From Archivesica marissinica (lineage: Eukaryota; Mollusca; Bivalvia; Venerida; Vesicomyidae): a stretch of DNA of 64,000 nt. The DNA is taken from contig CM026398.1 of NCBI GenBank assembly GCA_014843695.1, positions 47,581,579 through 47,645,578 of the forward strand. The letters run 5' to 3'. Shown piece after piece: positions 1-11,084 of this stretch (positions within the stretch are counted from its first letter, which is position 1; every line of letters starts with the position of its first letter). The notes below the pieces were generated by a model. It searched no databases. It had not been told where the DNA came from and saw only the letters and a list, made by a program, of their open reading frames with translations. The position numbers and the translations under genes were made by a program.

Positions 1-234
1 GAGATTAGTCATTTTAGATTTTTGGAGGATAGTGCAATGATACAGACAGAGACCCATTCCAGAGGCTCCTCTGGTTCTTTTACGTGCACGATGTAAAGCA
101 CCGACACGAGACCTCGGTTTAACGTCCCATCTGAAAGACTGTTAATTTTATTAGGCTCAGACGGGGGGTCGAACCTGCGATCCCTGGATTACCAGTCCAG
201 CGTGTTACCACTGGACTACAGATCCGTCTGTCCT
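1..234 (-). mobile_element. SINE-1 copy (tRNA-headed), 3' end cut by window edge
   Basis: Read on -, a tRNA-like head lies at about 157-228: a CAGACGG/CCGTCTG stem, an A-box-like stretch, a CTGGA/TCCAG anticodon stem with loop CTGGTAA, and a B box GTTCGA. The body holds AATTAACAGTCTTTCAGATG and ends towards position 1. Eight further copies lie in the window, with which it agrees over its full length. The anticodon loop would read GGT (Thr-like), but the T stem is degenerate, so this is a SINE head and not a tRNA gene. Confidence 0.88.
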
Positions 235-1078
235 TAGAATAACTAGATGCGTTGACAGTAGAGTATTGTGCTACGTAATCTTCAAAAACACCATCTTCCT
301 GTGCATATAAAATATGAATATTCACTTTCCACTGAGATGTATAATATCTAGCATTCTTGGCCGAGGGAGATGCAGGTGTCTTCAACATATACGGGTGTTT
401 ATTTGTCTGGGGATCAAGTAAACACATCCATGTCACGTCAGTAATGTCTATGTTGTCTAAGAATGAATGCCATGCACGCCTGTATCTAGCTAGAACGTTC
501 ATTGATAGGCTGAAACGTTTGTCTCCATTATCGTCAGAGAGTAAACGTGGAATCCATCTAGCGCACACGTTGTGCGTGCTTAATTCAGTCGTTGCAAAAA
601 ATCCTATAGGCTGTCTCATAAGTAAGACCGATTTTGTCATAAAGTTATCATGTTACCCGTCTATCCACAAGAACGGCGTCCATCACCTGTTGCACTAACG
701 CCACGTCGAAGAATGTGGGCGTCCCTTGGCCGCCATCATCTTCCAGAGAGTCACCGTCCCTGTTTATACTCGATTGGCTTTGAACCGGAAACCACTTGTT
801 CCAACCCCAACCCTCTGTGTGCACATGCGTGTGTAATGATTTAATGTAATGACGTGTTTCCTTCAATAACAGTTTTATATGAAAACATGTATTTATCACT
901 TCTGTACAGTTTTGAAATATTTGGCAACATACATATGGGATCCTAAATGTTTGCAATGTATTCTTGTAATGAATATAGTCTAAAACATGCTTTCATCAAA
1001 CACATTTGCGAACGAAGCCGATCACGACGTCGATAATGATTGTGTTTATTATTGGTTTCTCACTTACATAATAATTTA
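235..1078. other. Unassigned intergenic stretch
   Basis: No repeat family or gene recognised. Open frames here (up to 113 codons on +, 173 on -) show no domain, no signal peptide and no convincing splice context. The longest runs into the SINE-1 copy, so it is taken as a chance frame. Confidence 0.4.
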
Positions 1079-1213
1079 CAGACGGATCTGTAGTTCAGTG
1101 GTAACACGCTGGACTGGTAATCCATGGATCGCAGGTTCGATCCACCGTCTGACCCTAATAAAATTAACAGACTTTCAGATGCGGGACTTTAAACCGAGGT
1201 CTCGTGTCGGTAC
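1079..1213 (+). mobile_element. SINE-1 copy, 3'-truncated
   Basis: tRNA-like head and first part of the body, matching the copy at 17743-18036 with a few substitutions. It stops after the GGTCTCGTGTCGGT segment and lacks the distal module. Confidence 0.85.
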
Positions 1214-1435
1214 ATGTTGTTTCTATGTTTCAGTAAACCTGCAACAGAACTACAAAATATCCCAGATGGAATTCAATTCCATCGAGTGGGCCTTTCCAAT
1301 CGGACATATACTACACTGACACAATTGAAAATTGAAACACTATCATCTATTCGTACATCTCTTAACCATACTAACGTAAGTGGACACTTCATGTTCTTAT
1401 TTTAGATATGCACTATTATTTCTATATCAAGCATG

Positions 1436-1804
1436 TAGAAATCAGGTCGCGACTGCAGAAATCAGGTCGCTACTGCAGAAATCAGGTCACGACTGCATAA
1501 ATCAGGTCGCTACTGCAGAAATCAGGTCGCTACTGCAGAAATCAGGTCGCGACTGCATAAATCAGGTCGCTACTGCAGAAATCAGGTCGCGACTGCATAA
1601 ATCAGGTCGCTACTGCAGAAATCAGGTCGCTACTGCAGAAATCAGGTCGCTACTGCAGAAATCAGGTCGCTACTGTAGAAATCAGGTCGCGACTGCATAA
1701 ATCAAGTCGCTACTGCAGAAATCAGGTCACGACTGCATAAATCAGGTCATGACTGTAGAAATCAGGTCGCTAATGCAGTAATCAGGTCGCGACTGCAGAA
1801 ATCG
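1436..1804. repeat. 20-bp minisatellite, about 18 copies
   Basis: Head-to-tail copies of ATCAGGTCGCTACTGCAGAA with two main variable positions (GCTACT/GCGACT and GCAG/GCAT). The unit is not a multiple of three. An open frame crosses part of it, but variant units carry TAA in another frame. There is no spacer variation, so it is not a CRISPR array. Confidence 0.95.
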
Positions 1805-2157
1805 ACATATTGAGCATTTTTAAAATACATAATCGTAAAATTGTCAAGTAGAAATATTTTTGTTTTCAATATAAATGAAATTAAGTAACTGACGTGATTC
1901 CTCAGAACAGAGACATTGAATGACTAACAAAATGACAGCAGTGAGATTATCTTTTCTTTATCCAATATGTTGTTACCATAGAAACTATCTTTAATGTCAA
2001 AAATACCCAAACATTAACAGTATGGCCGTATTCGGTTTGCACATATTTGTATAATACTTCGTAAATTCTTACATTTAATTTCCCCATCATATGTTGCCAA
2101 CATTGTCACCGAATTTATGCAATAAGCGTAGACTAAACAACAATTAAAGTCGTGCAT
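1805..2157. other. AT-rich stretch, nothing recognised
   Basis: No gene or repeat family identified. Positions 2146-2157 are the left target duplication of the following SINE-2. Confidence 0.4.
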
Positions 2158-2390
2158 GGAAGTCGTGATAGCGCAGTGGATACTCGTTCGCTTCATGCGC
2201 GAAAAGTCCGAAGTTCGAGCCCCGCTGGTGCCGTTACGATTGTACCCTTAGGCAAGGTATTTAAATTCCACGTTGCCTCTTCTCTCTCCCTCGTGGCGAT
2301 GGATTCCACCAGGAATGAGGTATCGAGAGTGATTAATATAAGTTGTAAGAACTTGTTTCGCAATCGAGCTAAAATAAATTTGTATAAATG
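2158..2390 (+). mobile_element. SINE-2, full length with target duplication
   Basis: tRNA-like head (GTCGTGATAGCGCAGTGG, then GAAGTTCGAGCCCCG as B box), a body with CCCTTAGGCAAGG and a tail GAGAGTGATTAATATAAGTT ending in an A/T-rich run. It is flanked by AAAGTCGTRCAT at 2146-2157 and 2391-2402, a 12-bp duplication with one mismatch, typical of LINE-mobilised insertion. Other copies: 25393-25622 (+), 52034-52265 (-), 29149-29262 (-, broken). Confidence 0.9.
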
Positions 2391-2475
2391 AAAGTCGTAC
2401 ATCATGAATATAAAAATGAAACCATAAATATATATTACAAGTATACATTCCAGTGAAATGTTGAAATGCATCAGA

Positions 2476-2721
2476 TTTGATATTTCGGGTTTTACGCCTG
2501 CATCAGCACCATTTCGGGCTATATCGCCGGCGGGTAGTTTACTTAACAACACCTTTCCTGGGCAGGCTCCAGCGGTTAACCAGTACTTGGGTGCATCAAC
2601 CTCCGTTTTTCATATAAATGAGGCACGCCCTGAGCGGGGCTCGAACCCGTGACCATCTGTGATGATAGGTTACAGTGGTATACAAGTCAGCGACCTTAAC
2701 CACTCGACCACGAAGGCGGAC
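2476..2721 (-). mobile_element. SINE-3, full length with 14-bp target duplication
   Basis: On - the head reads GTCGTGGTCGAGTGGTTAAG-like, with a long variable-arm region and B box GGTTCGAGCCCC, suggesting a Ser/Leu-class tRNA origin. Its body ends in CAGGCGTAAAACCC. The direct repeat TGAAATGCATCAGA at 2462-2475 and 2722-2735 is an exact 14-bp target duplication. Related copies: 20808-21058 (+) and a tail fragment at 18601-18680 (-). Confidence 0.9.
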
Positions 2722-2887
2722 TGAAATGCATCAGAGAAATAAAATAAAAGTAAAGTTATTTCACATGTTGGAAGCAATGCAAATGTTTGTGTTTTCCAGT
2801 AAATCCATGGATCCAGCCGATTTTTCACTTTTTAGCTTCTGGCAAAATGACGTTGATATTATCAGAAACTCAATACGGCCCAATTAA

Positions 2888-3143
2888 AAAGTGTAAACGT
2901 TATCTAGTTTCCAATGATTGCAAAGCAAGTTCTAACAACTTATATTAATCATTCTCGTTTGCACGGATGAAAGTAATTATGTGGTCATTCGTGTGGGAGG
3001 AAACCGGAGTATCCGGAGAAAATCCACATTTCCGATCTGGCGACCACCGTACCATCTCACATACTTCCCGGTCCGAGGATCGAACCCGGGTTGCATTTGT
3101 GATAAGCGAGCGCGCTAACCACTGAGCTTAACCGGACAGCCTC
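2888..3143 (-). mobile_element. SINE-4, full length with 12-bp target duplication
   Basis: On - the head contains CTCAGTGGTTAGCGCGCTCG and a B box GGGTTCGATCC. The body holds the CCGGTTTCCTCCCACACGAA block. The tail is the same AGTGATTAATATAAGTTGTT module found in SINE-2. CGGCCCAATTAA at 2876-2887 and 3144-3155 is an exact 12-bp target duplication. Relatives: 10636-10786, 22434-22745, 25857-26066 (all -). Confidence 0.88.
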
Positions 3144-3270
3144 CGGCCCAATTAATCGTCTCGGTGTTAAAATATATTTATTTGACTGACCAGGCAAAAT
3201 ATATCGACGACTGTACCCAGGCTACTTTCCCAGCCTTTATAGTTTGATCTATCGTCGGCGTGAAGAATGA

Positions 3271-3278
3271 AGTGTGTG

Positions 3279-3365
<87 letters not shown>
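3271..3365. repeat. GT/GTGC microsatellite
   Basis: A short (GT)n run passes into about 18 copies of GTGC. The Cys/Val/Arg/Ala-rich open frame across it is an artefact of the repeat. Confidence 0.97.
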
Positions 3366-4163
3366 TTTACCAGACATAATATCGTCAGGAGTTATGAAGA
3401 ATGTTAAACAGCTCAGCGTAGAGACCTACATGGACAGCACAAACAAACTGGCGCTTCCTATTTTGGGGGGACATGTGTCTTTAAAGCATCGAGTTAAGGT
3501 GTTTAGATTGTTATACGAAGAAGAGTTACACATATGCATGCATGACCGTAATCTAAACTCAGCAACAAGTTTTCAAAATCCTTTTCCTGAAATAACTACC
3601 ATAAACGAAATATCATTAATCAATATCCGATGGAATAAATGATATAATCTCTTATTGAATAACGTTATCACGTCAAGTTCTTGGCACGTTTATGTTCACC
3701 ACCAATTCCACTGGCCAAACATGCGCATGACTACATACATATATTGGCATAACCTGTATGCTAATGTTTGAGCTTACATACCCTCAACACTGGCGAACCC
3801 AAAGGCCGTCTGGTCTGACTTCGTCCTTAACAAAAATAACTCTTAATAAGGAAATTACTGCATGACGCATACGCACACAATGCTCGTGGTTTTGAAACAC
3901 GATTCCATAAAGTGCAAGGTTATGCGACGACAGTTTGAACTTAGAAAACTTTGAACTTCTTTTCATTAATGCATTGCATAGACGTTTCTAACTGTATGTT
4001 TAAACAAACAGTAGCTAGACAGTTACTTGAGTTACTAATATTTGCATACCATGTCTGTCTATAAATAAATAAATACCTATTACTCGCTGTTTAATTTCTG
4101 TATAAGAGAAGTTCAACGTTTTCTGATTTACCCAAATGTGATGAAGACCTATATTTTGGAGAA
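3366..4163. other. Unassigned stretch
   Basis: No repeat family or gene recognised. The open frame continuing from the microsatellite to 3642 has no upstream start outside the repeat and no recognisable domain. Confidence 0.4.
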
Positions 4164-4345
4164 TACAGTCAAACCTGTCTTAAGCAGACAGCCAAGGGAG
4201 TCAGAGAAAGTGGCTGCTTAGCACAGGTGGCTGCTTAATATAGGTCAAATGTATAATAAAACAACATATTTGGAATCTGGAAACTGGCTGCTTAATACAG
4301 GTTGGCTGCTTAATGGAGGTGACCACTAACACAGGTTTGACTGTA
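4164..4345. mobile_element. MITE-1 copy with ACAGTCAAACCTGT termini and TA flanks
   Basis: Ends are ACAGTCAAACCTGTC and its inverse ACAGGTTTGACTGT, bounded by TA on both sides. The interior repeats the GGCTGCTTAATACAGG motif and is partly self-complementary. Three other copies lie at 47645-47826, 55731-55895 and 56598-56768. TA duplication and short size fit a non-autonomous Tc1/mariner- or pogo-type element; no transposase is present. Confidence 0.85.
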
Positions 4346-5436
4346 GTTTGAATTTGACAGCAGGTTCAATTTATACCATTGTACAAATTGTCATTATTAG
4401 CATCACGTGCCAACCTATCATATATGTTAATCATTAATGTAGATGGATGGATGTATGGATTCTTTATTATCCTCCAGTATAGAAGAGCTATCACATACAT
4501 GTATAATACAGATACATTTATGATATTACAACTATTATCGAATACGAACAAACATTGTGATATCACGTAATTAAACTCTATACATGTAATTACAAAAACA
4601 AACAACACGAAAAACAAAATAGCAGATATGCAACATTGTAACAAGAATTTCCAGCCTCGCATAACAAAATCGAAACATTGATGTAACTATAATATCGGAT
4701 CTCGATAGTACATCTTACCGAAACGAAATTTAAGGTGTAAACAGGAACTCAAATGTTAATACTACGTGAGTTGACGAACTGTTTCAGAACACAGCCCTAA
4801 ACTAGAATAGAATTGGATTCCTAGATCCCCAAAACATGGAGTTAGACACCAAATTCATCTAGGATCAATAATGAAGATGCAATTGAGATTTTAAGGATTT
4901 GGCGGCCATCTTGAAAATTATACCTTTTCAGTAGTCAGACTTTGGTAGACTTTTAGTATGTCGCTAAGCACACCTTATACTATAGAAAACTGTTGAGAAA
5001 CCCTTTGTAGCAAATGTTTTAGGGTACAGTGGCCTATTTTCATATATGCAGCCGCCTAATAGGGAAAAACTCTGTCTATAATATATGTGCATAGGTATAA
5101 AAAAAAAGATTCATTTTTCTCAGTTAATACGCAGAATGTGGCAATGTAAATTTTACTTAGACTTTAGTTAGAAATAGAAAAGTTATATTATGTATATAGG
5201 AATGGTACACACATTATAACCTAGCGTAAAATGTTGACGCACCGACATGCTTAGCTAGCTAACTTATACATTTGCAGTGGAGATATACTATTCTACACTG
5301 AACCATAGTCAAAGGTTTATCATTGTTATATATGTATAATTATGTTAGTAATATTATGAGCCTCATGTATTGTATTGATTGTAATACCTCATTTATTCAT
5401 GTATGTCATGAAATAGAAAAATAAAAGATATTTGAC
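4346..5436. other. AT-rich stretch with possible LINE 3' ends
   Basis: No gene. At 4440-4470 a GATG-rich run precedes GATTCTTTATTATCC, which on - resembles a LINE 3' end with a microsatellite tail. At 5340-5436 an AATAAAAGATATTTGACTTG-type end lies directly against LINE-A copy 1. Both readings are tentative. Confidence 0.35.
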
Positions 5437-6470
5437 TTGACTATGCAATATATTCAAAAGTATCTCAATGAAAATAAAAGATTATATTGTGGTTATATTG
5501 ACATGAAGCTCTGCTCTGATTCTATTTATAGAAATGCACTATGGCATAAATTATATAAAACAGGTATTCAGGGTAAGCTACTACGCATTATTAAAGACAT
5601 GTATCAAAAGGTTAAGTCATGTGTACGACATTGCGGAAGCTATTCGGAATATTTCCAATATGCTGTCGGTCTAAGACAATGGGAGATAATGTCGCCTATT
5701 TTATTCTCTTTATTTGTGGACGATCTTGAACTATATTTACCAGAAGATATTAATTCTGGCATTGTCATAGATGACATTGTTCTTATTTTGCTACTTTTTG
5801 CAGATGATATGGTCATTTTAGCCAAGTCCCCAGAAGAGCTTCAATATAATTTTAATTTATTATATGACTATTGTGCTACATGGAGGTTAATACTGCTAAA
5901 ACAAAAGTAATGGTTTTTAGAAAACGAGGTAATGTATATCTAAACGAAAAATGAACTTATAATAATGAAAATATTGAAGTGGTTAATGATTTCAATTACC
6001 TTGGAACAATCCTAAATTACACTGGACATTTTTCATTAAACCAGGAATATAGTACTGGGAAAGCATTAAAGGCTCTCAATTTCTTGTTTTATAATTGTAA
6101 ACGGTATAGACTAAAATTAAAGATACTTTGTCAACTTTTTGATGCTTTTGTTGGATCAATATTAAATTATTCATCTGAAATTTGGGGATACACTAAGTCC
6201 AAAGAAATTGAAAGAATCCATTTAAAGTTTTGTAAACACATTTTAAATGTTAGATCTTCCACATGCACTGCAGCTGTATACGGAGAACTGGGTAGATATC
6301 CCATGTATATATCTCGTTACATACGTATGATTAAGTACTGGTTTAACTTGTTATACTCGGATAATATAATACTTAACGCGTATATGCACATTCGTTGATA
6401 CTCATGTATACTCATATGTCATGTAAATGATCTGAGTTAATAGAGACTAATAGAATTGAATTGAATTGAT
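5437..6470 (+). mobile_element. LINE-A copy 1: 5'-truncated non-LTR reverse transcriptase remnant
   Basis: Frames at 5437-5910 and 5979-6398 encode a reverse transcriptase core. Motif A is YIDMKLCSDSIYRN (the catalytic Asp is present, though the AFD block is altered compared with copy 2), then VGLRQ-EIMSP and the catalytic box FADDM (about 5806-5820). The post-RT region has LNYSSEIWGY and YGELGRYPM. A break at 5911-5978 and an early stop near 6398 show it is dead. The end is an AATTG microsatellite-like tail (6445-6470). The same family recurs at 7528-9230 and 22968-25345. N-terminal endonuclease and palm start are missing. Clade is not assigned; a CR1/L2-like element is possible. Confidence 0.88.
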
Positions 6471-6639
6471 GAGAGCCATCCCCACTACCCCTTACAAATA
6501 TTTGAGTCATGTATTTCATATAGCAAGCATAAAGAAAAACAAAATGATTTAATACAGCGAAATACATGACCATTGACAATAATACTTGATGAATGGGGTT
6601 TTTATGATTTTAACAAAAAGAAATTTAGTAAAGCTTACT

Positions 6640-7225
6640 GTCTTATATACACTTTTTTGTCAGTCACTAATGATATTACATTAAACATTGTTGAAAAAGT
6701 AGTAAATTGTGTGTAGCATCCGTCTAGCTGCCTTTCATCATTGTCAATGTGAAACAAGCGCATTATAAACATCTGTTTGGGCAGATAATGACAAGGTAGT
6801 CGGCATAGCTGACCCAGGAATGTAAGTTTCTTGTAGCCAGGACAGATAATGACAAGGTAGTCAGCATAGCTGACCCAGGAATGTAAGTTGCTTGTAGTCA
6901 GGACATATCCTGACAAGGCAGTTGGCATAGCTGACCCAGGGATGTAAGTTTCTTATAGCCAATCATCGTCTCTATTGGAGAGATTCCCAGACAACTAAGA
7001 GCTATATCTGTATTAGCAAATGGTGGTAAGTTCGGGACCAGTTTAATACAGACTCGTTGGCTTCTTCCTAGCTGCAATAAACTGCATCTGGACATATAAT
7101 TCCACAATTCGCAACCAAACAGTGCCTTTGTTACCACTACCGATTTGTCTATAGTTGCCCAGGATACGGGACTAATAGCATTATGGACGATTTCATTGTG
7201 ACTTTGAGGATTTGAATCCAATAGT
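6640..7225 (-). mobile_element. LINE-B fragment: C-terminal part of a LINE ORF, inverted between two LINE-A copies
   Basis: On -, a frame from 7221 to 6898 carries KALFGCELWNYMS, LGRSQRVCIKLV and IETMIGYKKLTSLGQLC. This is the layout of the region after the reverse-transcriptase core in LINE ORF2-type proteins (a conserved GCELW block, then a KL-FLG-L-RLP block). The KKLT-LGQLC segment is present three times because of a 61-bp tandem triplication that shifts the frame, so the product is broken. No RT motifs survive. Identification rests on these blocks only, and the clade is unknown. Confidence 0.65.
6779..6962. repeat. 61-bp tandem triplication inside LINE-B
   Basis: Three copies with TGACAAGG at 6789, 6850 and 6911, an exact 61-bp period. 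The unit encodes the KKLTFLGQLCRLPC block of the surrounding LINE on -. Since 61 is not divisible by three, each copy is read in a new frame. Confidence 0.9.
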
Positions 7226-7527
7226 TCAACATAGTCAATATTCTATATATGTCCATGGGGTATCTTCCAAAGTCCCCATATAGGCAATCTATTTTTTGAC
7301 ATGTAGAACCGTTCTTAAGAATTTACAATGCACCATCTCACTATATTATTGTTAAGTATTGAGCCAACTAGGCTATCAAATATTCTACATGTATCCAATG
7401 TGGTTAATCCAAGTTGATTAAAACAATTAACAAATTATGTAATGCAAATGATGAATGTTGTGCTAATCTCGTTTGGGTCCTATTACAAGACCCGTTCTTA
7501 ACTAGGAGTTCCAAGGTACTTACATAT

Positions 7528-9230
7528 GTGAGTTCCAGTCTTTAAAAAGAATGATCCGTGTGATCCTAGCAATTATAGAGGTATTATACTAGTGAGTTGT
7601 TTCTCCAAGATATTTACGGGTATTATAAATAAACGCATGAACACATGGGTCGAAAATAACAGTATTCTAAATGATGCTCAGTTTGGTTTTCGCAAGGGTC
7701 GGTCTACAACGGATGCCGCATTTGTATGTAATGCAGTCATCCAAAAAAACCGTTTGCATTGTGCTTTCATAGATATGAGGCGAGCATTTGATAGTATATA
7801 ATTAAATAGCATGTGGCTAAAATTATATAGGTTCGGTATTAATGGTAAACTGCTACGGGTGGTGAAAAACATGTATTCACACGTGCAATCATGTGTTAGA
7901 AGTTGCAATTCTTATTCAGAATATTTTAAGTGTGCAGTTGGTTTAAAACAAGGGGAGGTAATGTCACCTATATTATTAGCTATGTTTGTTGATGATCTTG
8001 AACTATTTTTAGATGATAATAAAGTGGTTTATCTATTGATGACATTACGTGTATTCTTATGCTATTTGCTGATGGTATGCTCATTATGGGTAAAACGGTT
8101 TCTGAGTTACAACACAGCCTGAATTTATTACAGGATTATTGTATACATGTGGCTTGGAAGTAAACACTACCAAAACAATAGTGTTTAGGAAAAGAGGAAA
8201 TATACGATCAGATGAAAAATGGTCATATGATAATAAATAAATCGCAATTGTCAACGATTTTAATTATCTCGGAACTGTTTTAATTATACTGGTACATTCA
8301 ACTTAAATCAAGAAACACTAGCGGGAAAGGGGCTAAAACGTTCTTTTAAATAACACACAACAATTTGATTTTAAACCTACAGTGTTATGCCAATTAGTTG
8401 ATGCATTTGTCGGCGCAACATTAAACTACGGGGCGGAAGTCTGGGGATTTAGCAAGTCGAAGGAAATAGTTTTATAAAATAGTATTGAATGTGAAAACGT
8501 CTTCTTCTATTATGGCAATATATGGAGAACTAGGGCGGTACCCTTGTATATAAATAGGTATTTACGTATTATTAAGTTTTGATGCAAGGTAATTACATCA
8601 GACAACATTATTATTAGTAGATTATATACGAGTATGATCAATGAATCTACAGAAAAAATAACTGGGCAAAAAGTTAAGTCATTGATGGATAATTATGGAT
8701 TCTCTTATGTATGGGATACTCCTTCACTTGTAAATCTCAAAACCTTCCATATTGTCTTTAAAAATAGAATACTCGATGTGTTGAAGCAAACTGGTTTTCA
8801 AGCTATATCTGCAAGCACTGTATTGAGTACATATATACAGTTTAAGAATATATTTGAAATTGAGAATTATCTACAGGTATTACCTAAGAAGTTTTAAGAA
8901 TTGTGTTGTCTATGTTAAGATTATCCTCACATAAGCTACACATAGAAGTTGGTCATTTTGCACATCAGAGGGTTGACAATGTACCATGTGCGATACTGCA
9001 GATATTGAAGACGAATATCATTTTGTATGTGTCTGTACCCTTTACAGTAATCTAAAAAATACCTATATTAAAGCATACTATTCTAGACGACCCAGTATGT
9101 ACAAATTTATTGATCTAATGAAATCTAACAATGCTAAAATTTTAAGAAATCTATGTAAGTTCATAATTGAATCTTTCCTTTTAAGAAACTCTGTAATTAA
9201 TCAAATAACTTAGATTGTTGTTATAATTAA
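7528..9230 (+). mobile_element. LINE-A copy 2: longer but multiply broken reverse transcriptase ORF
   Basis: From about 7530 the frame reads VPVFKKNDPCDPSNYRGI, then FGFRKGRSTTDA and motif A FIDMRRAFDSI, followed by a stop (7799). It resumes with WLKLYRFGINGKLLRVVKNM, VGLKQGEVMSP and VDDLEL, after which several frameshifts damage the FADD box region. The C-terminal part is seen at 8634-8897 and 8986-9213, where EDEYHFVCVC matches the Cys/His knuckle of copy 3 (C-x2-C...H-x4-C). At least four breaks separate these pieces, so it is a fossil. It supplies 5' RT segments missing from copy 1. Confidence 0.88.
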
Positions 9231-10635
9231 CACAATGCACTACTGCAAACTAGTGCAGCCTCCATTTCTACCATACGTTCTAACTATATTGTTTAATATG
9301 TACGTAGAACTTTGCATTACGTGTTGCGATTGTTTAACTTCCTGGGTCTGCTTAGTTGGTGGGTGTTCATCCACACACTAGGAGACGGGAAGTCCCCCAA
9401 TAATCGTTAAAAGATACTACAATACAAATCGCTATGATTATACTGTGTATGGTATAATATACGGTACTACTGTACTAATGTTTGTTGGTTTTTAAAAAAA
9501 AGGACCATAATGAATGTAGTTTAAAGCGACACTACATCTGTGAAAAGGCAAATTGATACAGAATGTAATTTCCTATTATATGGTATAATTTCGTTCCAAA
9601 TAAATGCCTCAAAAACGGAGTATTTCAACTAATAAACAAGTGTCGTATATGCGGTTTGTTGACATAACAAAATAATGTAAATAGGGTCGACATACATCCG
9701 TAATACAACCTGTGTATCACGAATAACGAGATTTATGGTACATATTTACCGTTATATCTCACATGTGTGCCTATTCATAATTATTTGTAGACTATTCTTA
9801 GTTAAATTTATTATTCCTAAGCGACAGTATTGACTCCAATGACAAACAAACGTCACTTCAGGGGCGTGGATGACCGTTATATGAAATCCTACTTTAGACT
9901 ACTAAGTGTTTAGACCACAAAAACACTGTTTATTGATTAAATGTTAGTGTTCGAATGTATTCAGAATAATGTGTAGTAGCAATGCATTTATTCGTGAAAA
10001 CATGCATTTTATTTGCTTTTTGTGATGTAATGTCGCTATTGAGTTTCTGATTATACCAACGCCTGGGGGAAACTGGACGAAACTTATTGACTAGCATTAA
10101 TCCTATTAATAGGCCTATTAGCACGTGACTTAATTAATGACGTACTTGAATCGAAAGCGAAAGAGGCATTGCAATGTTGATAAAACGTTATAATTGGCCG
10201 CCATTGTTTACAGGTCAACGGAACGATAAATAGTACAATGTGCGTCTGATTTGACATATTTACTCAAGATTTGAGTCGTCCTTACTTCAATTACGCCGCA
10301 TCGACCCATTAATAGTTAAAATCCGCCATCTCGTCGATATAGCACAGAAACGGGAAATTTTATGTTTGCGATGTAAATGAGGCTACGGGAGCATCGTGTA
10401 TATTCGGAAATGATCGTGTATAATCATGCCTGTTCGGCGATTTCCGACAGAATTCAGTTTCTATATTTAGCGATAGTATCTTGTAGAGAAGAGTTGGCAT
10501 TCTTCAAATCGACACCCTCATAAACGAGGGTGTAAGTAGATGGCGCTACGATCGGAAATCCAGTTTCCCCAGGCTGTCAGAAGTTTTTCCAGAAGTTAAA
10601 AAGTGAAAAATCGACAGACTGGAACCCAGGCTCTG
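9231..10635. other. Unassigned stretch with possible TIR element and a small hairpin
   Basis: No gene. AGCGACACTACATC at about 9525 and its imperfect inverse GATGTAATGTCGCT at about 10023-10036 could be ends of a decayed MITE of about 510 bp. ACACCCTC/GAGGGTGT with a 6-nt loop at 10510-10531 is a perfect 8-bp hairpin of unknown meaning. The part from 10200 to 10560 is richer in CpG than its surroundings. Confidence 0.35.
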
Positions 10636-10786
10636 CGGATGGAAAGCGTAAATGTGGTCATTCGTGTTGGAGTAAACCGGAGTACCCAGAGAAAACCACC
10701 TGTCCGATCTGGCGAACACCTTACCATCGCACATCCTTCCTGGTCCGAGGATTGAACCCGGGTTGCATTCGTGAGAAGATAAATAA
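10636..10786 (-). mobile_element. SINE-4 copy, truncated
   Basis: Contains the GTGTTGGAGTAAACCGGAGT block and the B box (inverse CCCGGGTTCAATCC) of SINE-4. The shared 3' tail and the outer part of the tRNA head are missing; the head breaks off where the 24-bp array begins. Confidence 0.8.
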
Positions 10787-10917
10787 TGTGATTCCAAACA
10801 CGGACGACAATGTGATTCCAAACACGGACGACAATATGATTCCAAACACGGACGACAATGTGATTCCAAACACGGACGACAATGTGATTCCAAACACGGA
10901 CGACAATGTGATTTCAT
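10787..10917. repeat. 24-bp minisatellite, about 5.5 copies
   Basis: Unit AATGTGATTCCAAACACGGA plus CGAC, nearly identical copies starting at 10787, 10811, 10835, 10859 and 10883. Open in several frames because 24 is a multiple of three; no gene context supports translation. Confidence 0.95.
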
Positions 10918-11084
10918 TCATTGTGTTTCACGTGTCTTCACTTTTCAGACTAACAGTTAGTTGATTTTTAAGCTTTATTGAATACATGTTAAAATGAAAT
11001 CAAATGGTACCATTTTGGGAACTAATTTGCATGTGTATGATTGTGTTGCCAGGTCAATGAATCTATCTAGTCATCTTAAATAGA

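Noticed and set aside
157..228. Functional tRNA-Thr gene (also at other SINE-1 heads)
   Set aside because: The cloverleaf is imperfect (T stem does not pair), and all copies continue into the same non-tRNA body with target duplications, so they are SINE heads.
3274..3642. 122-codon ORF starting in the GTGC microsatellite
   Set aside because: Start lies within the repeat, composition is an artefact, and the rest shows no domain.
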